A stretch of DNA of 64,000 nucleotides, taken from 66-474 sp963771735 (GTDB lineage: Bacteria; Pseudomonadota; Gammaproteobacteria; Xanthomonadales; Rhodanobacteraceae). The notes beneath the pieces were generated by a model. That model made no database searches, had not been told where the DNA came from, and saw only the letters and a list, made by a program, of their open reading frames with translations. The stretch covers positions 682,001 through 746,000 of the forward strand of contig CAVYUN010000002.1 in NCBI GenBank assembly GCA_963771735.1, written 5' to 3'. Each line of letters opens with the position of its first letter. Within the stretch, counting starts at the first letter, position 1. A program made the position numbers and the translations under genes. This document shows, in pieces, positions 38,450 through 46,721 of this stretch.

Positions 38450-39766
38450 TTACCCGGTCAATATGCGAATCAGTTTGTCCCAGTCTTGCCGCAGCCGCAT
38501 GTCGGTATCGCAAAGGCTTCGAATCTTCTTGCAAGCATGCATCACGGTGGTGTGGTCCTTTCCGCCAAAAGCCTCCCCAATCTCGGGCAGGCTGTGTTCC
38601 GTCAGCTCCTTGGCAAGCGCCATGGCGATTTGACGGGGCCTCGCCAGCGAGCGCACGCGTCGCTGGGATAACAGGTCTGACATGCGCAACTGGTAGTAGT
38701 CAGCAACCGTCTTCTGGATATTCTGGATGGTGATGGCACGAGCGTGCACATTGAACAAGTCGCGCAGGGTTTCCTGGACCAGTTCCATGGTGATGCCGCG
38801 TCCGGAAAGGTTGGCCTGCGCGGCAATGGTGTTGAGGGCACCCTCGAGCTCACGCACGTTGGAACGGATTCGGCGCGCAAGCAGCAGCGCCACGTCGCTG
38901 GGCAAGGGTATGCCACGAGTCTGGGCTTTCTCGAGCAGGATGGCGGCGCGGGTTTCGAAATCGGGCGGTTCAATGGCCACCGAGAGACCCCATCCCAGGC
39001 GCGACTTCAAGCGCAGTTCCAGGTTGTCCACTTCCTTGGGGTAGCGGTCGCAAGTGAGGATGATCTGCTGGCGCGACTCATAGAGTGTGTTGAAGGTGTG
39101 GAAAAACTCTTCCTGGGTTGCATCCTTGCCGGCGAAGAACTGGATGTCATCGATGAGCAACGCGTCCACCGATCGAAAGCGGTGCTTGAAGTCGTCCATG
39201 TTCTTGTTGCGGAGTGCCGTGATCATCATTTCAGTGAAGCGCTCGGAATGCACGTACAGCAACTTCATCGACGGATTGTGCCTGAGCATCAGGTTACCCG
39301 CCGCCTGCATCAGATGGGTCTTGCCGAGTCCAGTACCGCCATACAGCAACAGTGGGTTGTAGGCACGCCCGGGATTCTGCGCGACCTGCATCGCGGCGGC
39401 CTTGCCCAACTGGTTGGATTTGCCCTCGACGAAGTTGTCGAAGGTGTAGTGCGGATCGATGTTGTGCTGCGAGGGAGACACGGCCACGATGGGGGTCGAA
39501 GTCCGCGCCGGCATGGACTTGCCGGGAGCCAGCGAACCAACCTCGAGCCTCAAGGGAACCGGATGTCCCGCAAGCGCCGACAGCGCGCCTTCGATGCGCG
39601 ACAGATATTCATTGCGTACAAACTCGAGGGTATAGGTGTTCGGTGCAAGCAGGCGCAGTGTGCCGCCGTCGTCGCGTGCCTGGAGGGGCTGCAACCACGT
39701 ATGCAGGACCCCGGGTTCGATTTCACCCTCGAGTCTCGCAAGGCAGCGTTGCCAAAGATCACTCAT
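38450..39766 (-). CDS. dnaA: Chromosomal replication initiator protein DnaA
   Basis: The protein has 438 residues. It binds DnaA boxes and opens the origin in its ATP form. Domain I starts MSDLWQRCLARLEGEIEP. The AAA+ domain has YTFDNFVEGKSNQLGKAAA, Walker A GGTGLGKTHLMQA, Walker B ALLIDDIQFFAGK, and the sensor with NVRELEGALN. The C-terminal DNA-binding helix-turn-helix has RRVRSLARPRQIAMALA and GGKDHTTVMHACKKI. It is divergent from rpmH with 218 bases between the starts, and dnaN, recF and gyrB follow downstream. Confidence 0.96.
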   Translation of the reverse strand: MSDLWQRCLARLEGEIEPGVLHTWLQPLQARDDGGTLRLLAPNTYTLEFVRNEYLSRIEGALSALAGHPVPLRLEVGSLAPGKSMPARTSTPIVAVSPSQHNIDPHYTFDNFVEGKSNQLGKAAAMQVAQNPGRAYNPLLLYGGTGLGKTHLMQAAGNLMLRHNPSMKLLYVHSERFTEMMITALRNKNMDDFKHRFRSVDALLIDDIQFFAGKDATQEEFFHTFNTLYESRQQIILTCDRYPKEVDNLELRLKSRLGWGLSVAIEPPDFETRAAILLEKAQTRGIPLPSDVALLLARRIRSNVRELEGALNTIAAQANLSGRGITMELVQETLRDLFNVHARAITIQNIQKTVADYYQLRMSDLLSQRRVRSLARPRQIAMALAKELTEHSLPEIGEAFGGKDHTTVMHACKKIRSLCDTDMRLRQDWDKLIRILTG

Positions 39767-39893
39767 GGAATTCCGCGACGTAGTTCATGTATACCCGGCG
39801 CGCCTCCGGCACGCGCGGGAACCGGTGAGTCTATCAGGCTGCCTCAGGCCTGGGCATGCGACGCCCGCCCGTTGGCGCCACAATCTCGTCAGG

Positions 39894-39923
39894 TTGACTG
39901 TTCGCCTGATTCAAACATACAAT
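39894..39923 (+). promoter_or_regulatory. Sigma70-type promoter for rpmH
   Basis: TTGACT at 39894-39899 and TACAAT at 39918-39923 are 18 bases apart, both near consensus. The promoter lies about 60 bases before the rpmH ATG in the dnaA-rpmH divergent region and should drive rpmH-rnpA-yidC. Confidence 0.75.
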
Positions 39924-39984
39924 CCGCGGTCCTTTTTGCATGTCTGACCCGCCCAGCGCGGGAGTCCCGCTTGCGGAGTCACCC

Positions 39985-40119
39985 ATGAAACGTACCTATC
40001 AACCCAGTGTACTCAAGCGTGCCCGTACCCACGGATTTCGCGCTCGCATGAAAACAGCCGACGGCCGCAAAGTGCTGTCTGCGAGACGTGCCAAGGGTCG
40101 CAAACGCCTGATCCCGTAG
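39985..40119 (+). CDS. rpmH: 50S ribosomal protein L34
   Basis: The protein has 44 residues: MKRTYQPSVLKRARTHGFRA at the start and ARRAKGRKRLIP at the end, the highly conserved L34 sequence. Strongly basic, it binds 23S rRNA in the large subunit. GGAG lies about 8 bases upstream of the ATG. It is followed after 9 bases by rnpA, the invariant bacterial order. Confidence 0.97.
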   Translation: MKRTYQPSVLKRARTHGFRARMKTADGRKVLSARRAKGRKRLIP

Positions 40120-40128
40120 CGGTTTCGC

Positions 40129-40503
40129 ATGGCCGGTTTGCCGCCCAGCGCGCGGCTGCGCCGTGCCGCCGATTACGCCGCATTGAAACACGCGAGCGGC
40201 CGATGGCAGGGCAGGTATTTCCTGCTGCGTTGGCTCGAATCCACGGATCAGTGCGCTCGTCTGGGACTTGCGGTGTCGCGCAAGGTCAGCAAACGCGCGG
40301 TCGAGCGCAACCGTATCAAGCGCGTGGTACGCGAGTCGTTTCGGGCTGCATACGAAACATTGCCGGCGCTGGATATTCTGGTAATCGCGAGGACAGCTTC
40401 AGCCGGCACCCCGAATCCCGCATTGCATGTCGACCTCGGACGTGCCTGGCAGACACTAAACGCGTTGAAGCGGACGTCTGTACCCGGCACAATCGATGGT
40501 TGA
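40129..40503 (+). CDS. rnpA: Ribonuclease P protein component
   Basis: The protein has 124 residues. It is the protein cofactor of RNase P, which matures tRNA 5' ends. The diagnostic RNR box is RKVSKRAVERNRIKRVVRES, near residues 52-71, preceded by RLGLAVS. The C-terminal tail is longer than usual (ASAGTPNPALHVDLGRAW onward). It lies between rpmH and yidC. The small yidD gene often found after rnpA is absent; only 39 bases separate rnpA from yidC. Confidence 0.93.
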   Translation: MAGLPPSARLRRAADYAALKHASGRWQGRYFLLRWLESTDQCARLGLAVSRKVSKRAVERNRIKRVVRESFRAAYETLPALDILVIARTASAGTPNPALHVDLGRAWQTLNALKRTSVPGTIDG

Positions 40504-40542
40504 CCTGCTCCGGCCTGCGGCCCCTCCCGCCAGAGTTTTCCT

Positions 40543-42288
40543 GTGATCAATTCAACACGCACCCTGCTGGTCGTGGCGCTTTGCTTCGTCGCCTATCTGT
40601 TGTGGCAGGCTTGGCAGCACGACTATCCCACGGCACCGCCATCGTCGGTGTCCGCCACCTCGGCTCAAGTTGCGGCCGACTCGACGGCAGGCGCGCCCGA
40701 ATCGAACACCGTCCCCAGCGCGCCAGCCAGCACTGCCGGGATGCTCCGAGCCCCGGTCACGATGCCGGCGACAACGGCTCGTGCCAACGGCAACCCGACG
40801 CCGAAGCAGGATCTGGTCATTGCAAGCAATGACCTGCTGAAGCTCACGATCGACCCGCGTGGCGGCACGATCATCGGCGTGGCTTTGCTGAAGTACCCGC
40901 AGAAGGTCAAGCCGCCAAGTCCACCCGTGCAGCTGCTGGATGATGCGCCCGCCAAATACTATGTGGCCCAGGATGGATTGATCGGGGCGAACGGCAGTGC
41001 AGCACCGAACCATCTCGCAGCGTTTACGCCCGCAGCCACCGATTACGCGTTAGCACCGGGGCAGAAACAGGTTGTCATCAAGCTGACATGGCGCGACCCT
41101 GCTTCGGGGGTCAGGGTCATCAAGCGGTACACCTTGACCCGCGGAAGCTACGTGGTGACGCTTTCGCAGCAGGTCGAAAACCAAGGCAGCAAACCGTGGC
41201 TGGGTAACACTTACGAACAGCTTGACCGAATAGAGCCGCCACCACCGCCCAAGCACTTCCTCGAGTTCTACAATCCGGACAGCTTTGCTTACACCGGTGC
41301 GGCGTGGTACAGCCCGGATTCGAAATTCAACAAACTGAAATTTGGCGATTTTGACAAAGAGCCCCTGCAGCAGAACGTGATCGGCGGCTGGATTGCGATG
41401 AGCCAGCGATTCTTCCTGGCCGCGTGGATACCCGACGCCAAGCAGGCCCAGCAGTTTGGCAGCGTGAAAGCCCCAGGGGTCGGGGTCGACGGCAAGCCGC
41501 GTTACCTGATACGCGCGATTGGCCCGAGTTTTTCCGTGGCGCCGGGCGCTAGCGCCACTCAGACAGCACGCCTGTATGTCGGCCCGATGCTGCAGAACCA
41601 GCTGGGGAAGATTGCGCCGGGCTTGAACCTGACGATTGATTACGGGTGGTCGACCGTGATCGCGGTCCCGATGTTCAAACTGCTGTCGTTCTTGCACGGT
41701 TTGGTGCACAACTGGGGTCTCGCGATCGTCGTGCTGGTGCTGTTGATTCAGGCCGCGACGTACAAGCTGACCGAAGCCCAGTACAAATCCGGCGCGCGGA
41801 TGCGCAAATTGCAACCGCGCCTGAAGGCGCTCAAGGAGCGTTTCGGCGACGACAAGCAGAAGTACCAGCAAGCGATGATGGAGTTGTACAAGAAGGAGAA
41901 GATCAACCCGATGGCGGGTTGCTTGCCGATACTCATCATCACGCCGGTCTTTTTCGCGTTGTATTACGTTTTGATCTTCAGCGTCGAACTGCGCCACGCC
42001 GCATTCCTGTGGATCCCGGATCTGTCGGCGGCCGACCCGCTTTTCATTCTGCCGGTCCTCTACGCACTGACGATGCTGGGCACGCAATTCCTGACCCCGG
42101 TGCAGGGCATGGATCCGACCCAAGCCAGGGTAATGAAGGCCATGCCGGTTCTGTTTGCGGTGCTGTTTTTCTTCTTCCCGGCCGGACTCACGTTGTATTA
42201 CACGGTGCGCGGCATATGCATGCTGGGCCAGCAGTGGTACATCACTCGCAAGGTCGAGCGGGCCGACGCACGCGCAGCACGGGCCTGA
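40543..42288 (+). CDS. yidC: Membrane protein insertase YidC
   Basis: The protein has 581 residues and starts with GTG (MINSTRTLLVVALCFVAYLL). This Gram-negative form has an N-terminal helix, an Ala/Ser/Pro-rich linker, a large periplasmic beta-sandwich (residues about 85-350) and the conserved five-helix insertase core with AIVVLVLLIQAATYKLTEAQ, the hydrophilic-groove Arg in KSGARMRKLQP, KKEKINPMAGCLPILI and FPAGLTLYYTV. It inserts inner-membrane proteins, including the ATP synthase c subunit encoded downstream. Confidence 0.95.
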   Translation: MINSTRTLLVVALCFVAYLLWQAWQHDYPTAPPSSVSATSAQVAADSTAGAPESNTVPSAPASTAGMLRAPVTMPATTARANGNPTPKQDLVIASNDLLKLTIDPRGGTIIGVALLKYPQKVKPPSPPVQLLDDAPAKYYVAQDGLIGANGSAAPNHLAAFTPAATDYALAPGQKQVVIKLTWRDPASGVRVIKRYTLTRGSYVVTLSQQVENQGSKPWLGNTYEQLDRIEPPPPPKHFLEFYNPDSFAYTGAAWYSPDSKFNKLKFGDFDKEPLQQNVIGGWIAMSQRFFLAAWIPDAKQAQQFGSVKAPGVGVDGKPRYLIRAIGPSFSVAPGASATQTARLYVGPMLQNQLGKIAPGLNLTIDYGWSTVIAVPMFKLLSFLHGLVHNWGLAIVVLVLLIQAATYKLTEAQYKSGARMRKLQPRLKALKERFGDDKQKYQQAMMELYKKEKINPMAGCLPILIITPVFFALYYVLIFSVELRHAAFLWIPDLSAADPLFILPVLYALTMLGTQFLTPVQGMDPTQARVMKAMPVLFAVLFFFFPAGLTLYYTVRGICMLGQQWYITRKVERADARAARA

Positions 42289-42308
42289 GTCCCACAAGGG
42301 CAGCGCAT

Positions 42309-43646
42309 ATGCGCGAACCAGAAACCATCGCCGCCGTTGCGACCCCGAGCGGACGTGGTGGCATTGGCGTGGTGCGGGTTTCGGGTGGTGCAGCACGTCT
42401 GATCGCAAGCGAGCTTTGCGCTGTCGAGCCGAAACCCCGGCATGCGCGGCTGACGGTTTTTGCCGGCGCGGATGGCGCGCCGATCGACCGCGGCCTTGCC
42501 CTGTTCTTCCCGGCACCCCATTCCTTTACGGGTGAAGATGTGCTGGAGCTGCACACGCATGGAAGCCCCGTGGTATTGAATGTGCTGCTGCGCCGTGTGT
42601 GCGAACTCGGTGCGCGGCCGGCCCGTGCAGGCGAGTTCTCCGAGCGCGCATTTCTCAATGGCAAGCTCGATCTTGTTCAGGCCGAAGCGATCGCCGACCT
42701 CATCGCGGCACGTTCCGAAGCACAGGTCCAAGCAGCGCTGCGATCGCTGGACGGCGATTTTTCGCGTCGCGTCGATGCGCTCTGCAAATCAGTCGTCCGC
42801 CTGCGCGTGGAGGTCGAGGCCGCCATCGACTTCGCGGAGGATGCTGCAGAGAGCGCGTCACAATCCGCTCTGGAATCGCTGTTTGCCGAAGCTGCCGGAC
42901 AGCTCGACACCTTGCTTGTCACGGCACGCCATGGCGTACGGCTGACCGACGGGCTGCATGCGGTGATCGTGGGTGCCCCGAATGTCGGCAAATCGAGCCT
43001 GCTCAACGCGCTGGCGGGGAGCGAGCGCGCCATCGTTACCGATATCCCGGGGACCACCCGCGACGTGCTGCGCGAAGCGATCGTGCTGGATGGCATCGAG
43101 CTGACGCTCGCCGATACCGCAGGCTTGCGCGAATCCGCCGATGTCGTGGAAGGCGAGGGTATCCGCCGCGCGCGCGCGGAGTTGGCGCGTGCCGACCTGG
43201 TGTTGGCGGTGGTCGAGCACGGCAAGCACGATGCAACGAAAGTCGAGCTGGACGGAGTGCGGCCAGATGCCACGCGCATCGTGGTCGTCAACAAGATCGA
43301 TATCAACCGCACAGCACCTTGGCGCGAAGAATCCGAGGGCATGGTCACCATCGCGGTGTCTGCGCGAACGGGGGCGGGACTCGACCTGCTGCGTGAAGAA
43401 CTGAAAGGCGTCGTGGCTGGTGCCGAAACGGAAAGCGCGGTCAGTGCCCGCGACCGCCATGTGCTTGCCTTGGAACGCGCGAGGTCACACCTGGCTGCAG
43501 CGCGGGCTGCCTTGGTCCGGGCGACCCCCGAGCTCATGGCCGAGGACCTGCGCGCCGTGCAACATGCACTGGGGGAGATTACCGGCAGCTATACCAGCGA
43601 GGACCTCCTGGGCGCGATTTTCTCGACATTCTGCGTAGGCAAATGA
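42309..43646 (+). CDS. mnmE: tRNA modification GTPase MnmE
   Basis: The protein has 445 residues. With MnmG it installs the carboxymethylaminomethyl group at U34 of certain tRNAs. The N-terminal folate-binding domain begins ETIAAVATPSGRGGIGVVRV. The G domain has GAPNVGKSSLLNALAG, DIPGTTRDVL, DTAGLRE and NKID. The C-terminus ends in FCVGK, matching the catalytic C(I/V)GK motif. ATG 42309 lies 20 bases after yidC. The partner mnmG and the rsmG-parA-parB genes that often follow are not in this window; the atp operon follows instead. Confidence 0.95.
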   Translation: MREPETIAAVATPSGRGGIGVVRVSGGAARLIASELCAVEPKPRHARLTVFAGADGAPIDRGLALFFPAPHSFTGEDVLELHTHGSPVVLNVLLRRVCELGARPARAGEFSERAFLNGKLDLVQAEAIADLIAARSEAQVQAALRSLDGDFSRRVDALCKSVVRLRVEVEAAIDFAEDAAESASQSALESLFAEAAGQLDTLLVTARHGVRLTDGLHAVIVGAPNVGKSSLLNALAGSERAIVTDIPGTTRDVLREAIVLDGIELTLADTAGLRESADVVEGEGIRRARAELARADLVLAVVEHGKHDATKVELDGVRPDATRIVVVNKIDINRTAPWREESEGMVTIAVSARTGAGLDLLREELKGVVAGAETESAVSARDRHVLALERARSHLAAARAALVRATPELMAEDLRAVQHALGEITGSYTSEDLLGAIFSTFCVGK

Positions 43647-43747
43647 AATAATGGCTTGAGTCGGACCGGTCTGGACGGGCGGTTCTCGGTTGCGGAAGTT
43701 GTTCCGAAAAACCCAGCAAATCCAGCAAGAAAGCCGGACTTTGCCGG

Positions 43748-43777
43748 TTGCCATGTGATTCTAGCCGCTGCTACAAT
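43748..43777 (+). promoter_or_regulatory. Extended -10 sigma70 promoter of the atp operon
   Basis: TTGCCA at 43748-43753, an 18-base spacer and TGCTACAAT with TACAAT at 43772-43777, an extended -10. The start point would fall near 43784, so atpI must begin downstream of it, which supports the TTG start at 43836. Confidence 0.7.
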
Positions 43778-43835
43778 TCCACAGCTCGGTTGCAGACTTT
43801 TGGGTGGGTTCAAAGCACGCCCGAGGTGGCTGAAA

Positions 43836-44204
43836 TTGGACAACTCCCTGGTCGCCGGGCGACGGCTTGCCATTCAGGTGGGGCTGGCACAGGCGGTGGC
43901 AGCAGTCGCCGTCGGGTCATTGTTTCTTTTCCGGGGTGCGGATTCGGCCCTGGGCGCGTTCAGCGGTGGCATGGTCGTGGTAATCGGGACTGCGTTGCTG
44001 GCTGTTCGGGTATTCAGGCCGCCACTGGCACGAGGCGCCGTCATCATGCGGCGATTCGCCCTGGGTATCCTGCTGAAATGGTTGGTCGTGCTCGGCGGAT
44101 TGTTTCTGATTCTGGTGCGCCTGCGGCTGCCGCTGGTGCCCGTGCTGGTCGGCACCGGGGTCGCGATGGCGGTGAATTGGCTGGTCCTGCGGCTCGACGT
44201 TTGA
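43836..44204 (+). CDS. atpI: ATP synthase subunit I
   Basis: The protein has 122 residues from a TTG at 43836, with GAGG 9 bases upstream. The frame opens earlier (43656), but that part lies upstream of the predicted transcription start and has no homology. Four hydrophobic segments are seen, with GADSALGAFSGGMVVVIGTAL and ALGILLKWLVVLGGLF typical of AtpI. It helps assemble the c-ring or take up magnesium and is not part of the final enzyme. First gene of the complete atp operon. Confidence 0.85.
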   Translation: MDNSLVAGRRLAIQVGLAQAVAAVAVGSLFLFRGADSALGAFSGGMVVVIGTALLAVRVFRPPLARGAVIMRRFALGILLKWLVVLGGLFLILVRLRLPLVPVLVGTGVAMAVNWLVLRLDV

Positions 44205-44244
44205 GACGCTTCGATTGATACAAAGTTAGGCTGGAACCCACGGC

Positions 44245-45246
44245 ATGGCGGCAGAAGGTCCCATCACGAGCGGTGCATACATCCTGCACCACCTCACGTA
44301 TCTTCAGCTCGATCTCAAGACCTGGAAGATCGTCGAGAACTCGCAGAATTTTTGGGTGCTGAACATCGACTCGGTGTTCTTCTCGGTCGTGCTCGGCCTG
44401 TTGTTCGTTTTCCTGTTCTGGCCGGTGGCCCGGCGTGCTTCCAGCGGCGTGCCACGAAGCTGGCAGAATTTCGTGGAAGTCTGTACCGAATTCGTCGACG
44501 GCCAGGTCAAGGATGCCTTCCACCAGAAGTCGAAGTTCGTGGCGCCGATGGCGCTGCTGATCTTCTTCTGGGTGCTGTTCATGAACATCATGGACCTGTT
44601 GCCGGTGGACAGCCTGCCGACGGCCGCCGCGGCGATGGGCATCGAACACCTGCGCGTGCTGCCTTCGTCCGATCCGAACATCACCCTGTCGATGTCGCTG
44701 ACGGTGTTTCTGCTGTGCTTCTGGTACAGCTTTTATTGCAAGGGGCTCAAGCTCGTCGCCAAGGAAGCGTTCTTCCACCCCTTCGGCAAATGGCTGATGC
44801 CGGTCAACTTCGTGCTGAAGGTGGTCGAAGAACTTTCCAAGCCGCTCAGCCTCGGTCTGCGACTGTTCGGCAACATGTATGCGGGCGAGGTGATCTTCAT
44901 CCTGCTGGCTGCGCTGACGCTACGTTACAGCGCTCCGGCGCATATCGCTCCACTCACGGCTACGTCGTTCTTCATCTTCGCCGCGCTCGCTCTCGTGACG
45001 GTGGCGCTGGTTGCCTACGGCAAGGGCGCGTGGCTGCGGGCGTGGCTTCCGCTTTTGATCCTTCCTGCCGTGATCGCGGTGGGTAGCATCTTCGGTTTCC
45101 TGCCCGCGATCAGTGGTGGAACCTACTTCCAGATCCTGTTCGCGACCGGCTGGGGCATCTTCCATTGGCTCATCATCGGTTTGCAGGCCTACATCTTCAT
45201 GGTGCTGACCGTCGCCTATCTGTCGATGGCAGCCGAGCACCACTGA
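44245..45246 (+). CDS. atpB: F0F1 ATP synthase subunit a, with enlarged C-terminal region
   Basis: The protein has 333 residues; typical AtpB has about 265-290. It forms the proton half-channels beside the c-ring. The essential Arg lies in LSLGLRLFGNMYAGEV near residue 208. The last helix with FHWLIIGLQAYIFMVLTVAY is normal. Between them about 65 extra residues add hydrophobic segments (SFFIFAALALVTVALVAYGK and LPLLILPAVIAVGSIFGFLP) joined by a basic loop. The frame is clean and the gene sits normally between atpI and atpE, so this is an insertion rather than an error. Confidence 0.93.
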   Translation: MAAEGPITSGAYILHHLTYLQLDLKTWKIVENSQNFWVLNIDSVFFSVVLGLLFVFLFWPVARRASSGVPRSWQNFVEVCTEFVDGQVKDAFHQKSKFVAPMALLIFFWVLFMNIMDLLPVDSLPTAAAAMGIEHLRVLPSSDPNITLSMSLTVFLLCFWYSFYCKGLKLVAKEAFFHPFGKWLMPVNFVLKVVEELSKPLSLGLRLFGNMYAGEVIFILLAALTLRYSAPAHIAPLTATSFFIFAALALVTVALVAYGKGAWLRAWLPLLILPAVIAVGSIFGFLPAISGGTYFQILFATGWGIFHWLIIGLQAYIFMVLTVAYLSMAAEHH

Positions 45247-45303
45247 GCGTTCGTTCGTTTTCCTTCATCATTCAACTCAACCCAAGCACTACGGAGATAC
45301 ACC

Positions 45304-45597
45304 ATGGATATCAGCGCACTGGCCAGTGTTGAAGGCTTCACGGCCTTGGCCGCGGGCTTCATGCTCGGCCTCGCCGGCATCGGCGCCGCCATCGGCATGG
45401 GCCTGATGGGCGGCAAGTTCCTCGAAAGCTCGGCGCGCCAGCCGGAACTGGTTCCGATGCTGCAGGGCAAGATGTTCCTGCTGGTCGGCCTGATCGACGC
45501 GATCCCGATCATCGGCGTGGGCATTGCGCTGTACATGATCTTCGTGGATCCGTTCTCCGGCCATGTGCTGGCGCATGCTGCCGCGGCCGCGAAGTGA
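45304..45597 (+). CDS. atpE: F0F1 ATP synthase subunit c
   Basis: The protein has 97 residues forming the hairpin that oligomerises into the rotor ring. Helix 1 carries the Gly-rich motif AGIGAAIGMGLMGGKFLE, and helix 2 has LVGLIDAIPIIGVGIAL with the proton-binding Asp. The polar loop is RQPELVPML. A good ribosome site (CGGAG) precedes the ATG. The pattern is that of a proton-translocating, not sodium-translocating, ring. It is slightly longer than the E. coli protein at both ends. Confidence 0.96.
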   Translation: MDISALASVEGFTALAAGFMLGLAGIGAAIGMGLMGGKFLESSARQPELVPMLQGKMFLLVGLIDAIPIIGVGIALYMIFVDPFSGHVLAHAAAAAK

Positions 45598-45656
45598 TGT
45601 GGCCATGCCTGCCGATCTTGTTTGACGTTTATTGAGTCCGCGAGAGGATTGCGACC

Positions 45657-46127
45657 GTGAGCCTGAATGCCACGCTCATCGCCCAGCTGATCGTTTTTCT
45701 GATCCTTGTCTGGTTCACGATGAAATTCATTTGGCCGCCGATCGTCAAGACCATGGAGGAGCGCGCCAAGCGCATCGCCGATGGTCTCGAGGCTGCCGAC
45801 CGCGCGCGCAAGGAGCTTGCCGATGCCAACACGCGCGCGGATGACGAAGTGAAGAAGGCCCGTGCGGAAGCTGCAGTGATCATCGATCGTGCCAACCAGC
45901 AGGCCAGCCAGATCGTCGACAAGGCGCGCGCGGATGCGTTGCTGGAAGCGGCGCGCCAGAAGGCGACGGCGCAGGCCGATATCGAGAACATGGCACATCG
46001 CGCGCGCTCCGAGCTGCGTGATCAGGTCGCCACGCTCGCGGTGCAGGGTGCCGAGAAGATCCTCGGCCGCGAAATCGACGCCGGTACGCACAAGGCCCTG
46101 CTCGATGAGCTGGTGACCGGGATCTGA
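45657..46127 (+). CDS. atpF: F0F1 ATP synthase subunit b
   Basis: The protein has 156 residues from a GTG at 45657, with AGAGGA upstream. It is the peripheral stalk: an N-terminal membrane helix (TLIAQLIVFLILVWFTMKFI) followed by a long charged right-handed coiled coil from KTMEERAKRIADGLEAA to the end. Length and register match the E. coli b subunit exactly. It is followed by atpH after 3 bases. Confidence 0.94.
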   Translation: MSLNATLIAQLIVFLILVWFTMKFIWPPIVKTMEERAKRIADGLEAADRARKELADANTRADDEVKKARAEAAVIIDRANQQASQIVDKARADALLEAARQKATAQADIENMAHRARSELRDQVATLAVQGAEKILGREIDAGTHKALLDELVTGI

Positions 46128-46130
46128 TCG

Positions 46131-46664
46131 ATGACGCAGCCCCTGACCATCGCCCGCCCCTATGCCCGCGCGGCCTTCGAGATCGCGGCCGCGAACGGCG
46201 CGCAGAATGGGTGGGCCGAAAAGCTCGCATTCGCGGCACAAGTAGCCGCGGAGCCGCGGGTCAAGGCGCTGTTCGGCGATCCGCGCGTGCCAACACGGGC
46301 GCTGATATCTCTGTTCGTGCGCGAAAGCGAACCTGCCGATTCGGTTTTCGGCCGTTTTCTGGAAGTATTGGCCGACAACCATCGTCTGCGCGAATTGCCC
46401 GAAATCGCTGCCCTGTTCGAACAGATGAAGCGCGACGCCGAGCACGTGTTGAAGGTACGCGTGCGCAGCGCGGTACCCATGGACGATGGGGAGGCGGCGC
46501 GGCTGGTGGAAGCGTTGAAGCGACGCTTCAAGAGCGACATCGAACTCGAGCGCAGCGTCGATCCCGCGATGCTGGGCGGTGCGGTGATCGACGCTGGCGA
46601 GACCGTGATCGACGGATCGCTCAAGACGCGCCTGGCCAAACTCGAGACCGCGCTGACCCATTGA
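46131..46664 (+). CDS. atpH: F0F1 ATP synthase subunit delta
   Basis: The protein has 177 residues and connects the b stalk to the top of the alpha/beta hexamer. It begins TIARPYARAAFEIAAANG, typical of delta, and ends with the conserved ERSVDPAMLGGAVIDAGETV and IDGSLKTRLAKLE. It follows atpF by three bases and precedes atpA by 57 bases. Confidence 0.94.
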   Translation: MTQPLTIARPYARAAFEIAAANGAQNGWAEKLAFAAQVAAEPRVKALFGDPRVPTRALISLFVRESEPADSVFGRFLEVLADNHRLRELPEIAALFEQMKRDAEHVLKVRVRSAVPMDDGEAARLVEALKRRFKSDIELERSVDPAMLGGAVIDAGETVIDGSLKTRLAKLETALTH

Positions 46665-46721
46665 ATCGCACACTGAACCGGCGGTGCCGCAACGGCGGCG
46701 CACGCAACAGGAAAACCCAAC

